A program made the translations under genes and the position numbers. A DNA stretch of 6,070 bases, from contig JAEDLI010000124.1 in the NCBI GenBank assembly GCA_016295375.1, positions 1 to 6,070 of the forward strand, given 5' to 3'. The notes under the pieces are model-generated. The model saw nothing but the letters and a program-made list of their open reading frames with translations. It was not told the origin of the DNA and made no database searches. Shown one piece after another: positions 5,986-6,070 of the stretch. Each line of letters begins with the position of its first letter. Within the stretch, counting starts at the first letter, position 1. The stretch comes from Fibrobacter sp. Lineage in GTDB: Bacteria; Fibrobacterota; Fibrobacteria; Fibrobacterales; Fibrobacteraceae.

Positions 5986-6070
5986 TAGCGCCTCCCCCGC
6001 ATGTACACTACGGAAGGATCGAGATTCGCTATTTCCCTAGGCACGTAAAGGTTCCTGTGCTTGGCTTCTT
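5985..6070 (-). CDS. C-terminal end of an upstream gene, probably an Fe-S (ActB/NrfC-like) subunit
   Basis: Only the last 27 codons are inside the window, ending in TAG at 5987-5985. The visible tail reads HRNLYVPREIANLDPSVVYM and then a short basic end. Iron-sulfur subunits of the NrfC/PsrB/ActB type often end in a similar 'Y-x-x-x-x-E-x-x-x-x-P-x-V-x-Y-L' pattern, and such a gene normally sits directly before an NrfD/ActC gene. No cysteine cluster is visible in this fragment, so the family is inferred from the tail pattern and position. The one-base stop/start overlap (TAGTG) shows tight coupling with the NrfD-cytochrome gene. Confidence 0.6.
   Translation of the reverse strand, partial: EAKHRNLYVPREIANLDPSVVYMRGRR
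5991..5995 (-). promoter_or_regulatory. Shine-Dalgarno sequence for the NrfD-cytochrome fusion gene
   Basis: GGAGG, within GGGGGAGG, lies five bases before GTG 5985 and fixes this GTG as the start. It sits in the last codons of the upstream reading frame. Confidence 0.7.

Noticed and set aside
5338..5988. Plus-strand open frame of 216 codons opposite the NrfD-like gene
   Set aside because: Its product is His/Gln/Lys-rich, the typical shadow of a hydrophobic membrane gene on the other strand.

Overview
Every gene I can support lies on the minus strand, so the window is described here in transcription order, from 6070 down to 1. The window looks like the chromosome of a Gram-negative bacterium: it has a lipoprotein with a lipobox, a secreted beta-rich protein, and a membrane-bound quinol-oxidising module with a cytochrome c domain. 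Several features together suggest the FCB group, possibly Fibrobacter or a relative: moderate GC, GGRTGAC-type dispersed repeats, mixed Shine-Dalgarno use, and the variant SMC head. That assignment is inference and nothing here proves it.

Region 1 (6070-3863) is the end of a respiratory operon. The last codons of an upstream gene (its tail resembles iron-sulfur subunits of the NrfC/ActB type) overlap by one base the GTG start of a 558-residue protein. That protein joins a ten-helix NrfD/ActC-like quinone-binding core, three extra helices and a C-terminal periplasmic cytochrome c domain (CAGCH). It overlaps by one base a 148-residue very hydrophobic membrane protein of unknown function. The set resembles part of an alternative complex III or related NrfD-based quinol:cytochrome c module, with the NrfD and monohaem cytochrome parts on one polypeptide.

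Region 2 (3862-3622) holds a stand-alone tRNA-Asn(GUU) gene with its own consensus promoter, two identical 12-bp AT palindromes 20 bp apart just upstream of that promoter, and a strong intrinsic terminator.

Region 3 (3621-1919) is a two-gene unit. A 399-residue exported, aromatic-rich protein, probably of the cell envelope, overlaps by one base the gene for a 167-residue lipoprotein with paired CxC motifs. I recognise neither family.

Region 4 (1918-1362) is a 557-bp gap. Five copies of a GGRTGAC-ended repeat, several of them hairpins, form two clusters around roughly 330 bp of unexplained sequence.

Region 5 (1361-1) is the 5' part of smc: the Walker A half of the ATPase head and the start of the first coiled coil.

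Two patterns recur. All three internal cistrons start inside a one-base stop/start overlap (TAGTG, TAATG, TGATG) behind a clear GGAGG, whereas the two first-of-unit genes visible (smc and the 399-residue gene) have no Shine-Dalgarno sequence. The smc head also carries an unusual sequence where SMC proteins normally have the Q-loop glutamine. I found no mobile genetic element, CRISPR array or defence system. The fused respiratory subunit and the repeat-flanked intergenic block are the parts most worth following up.
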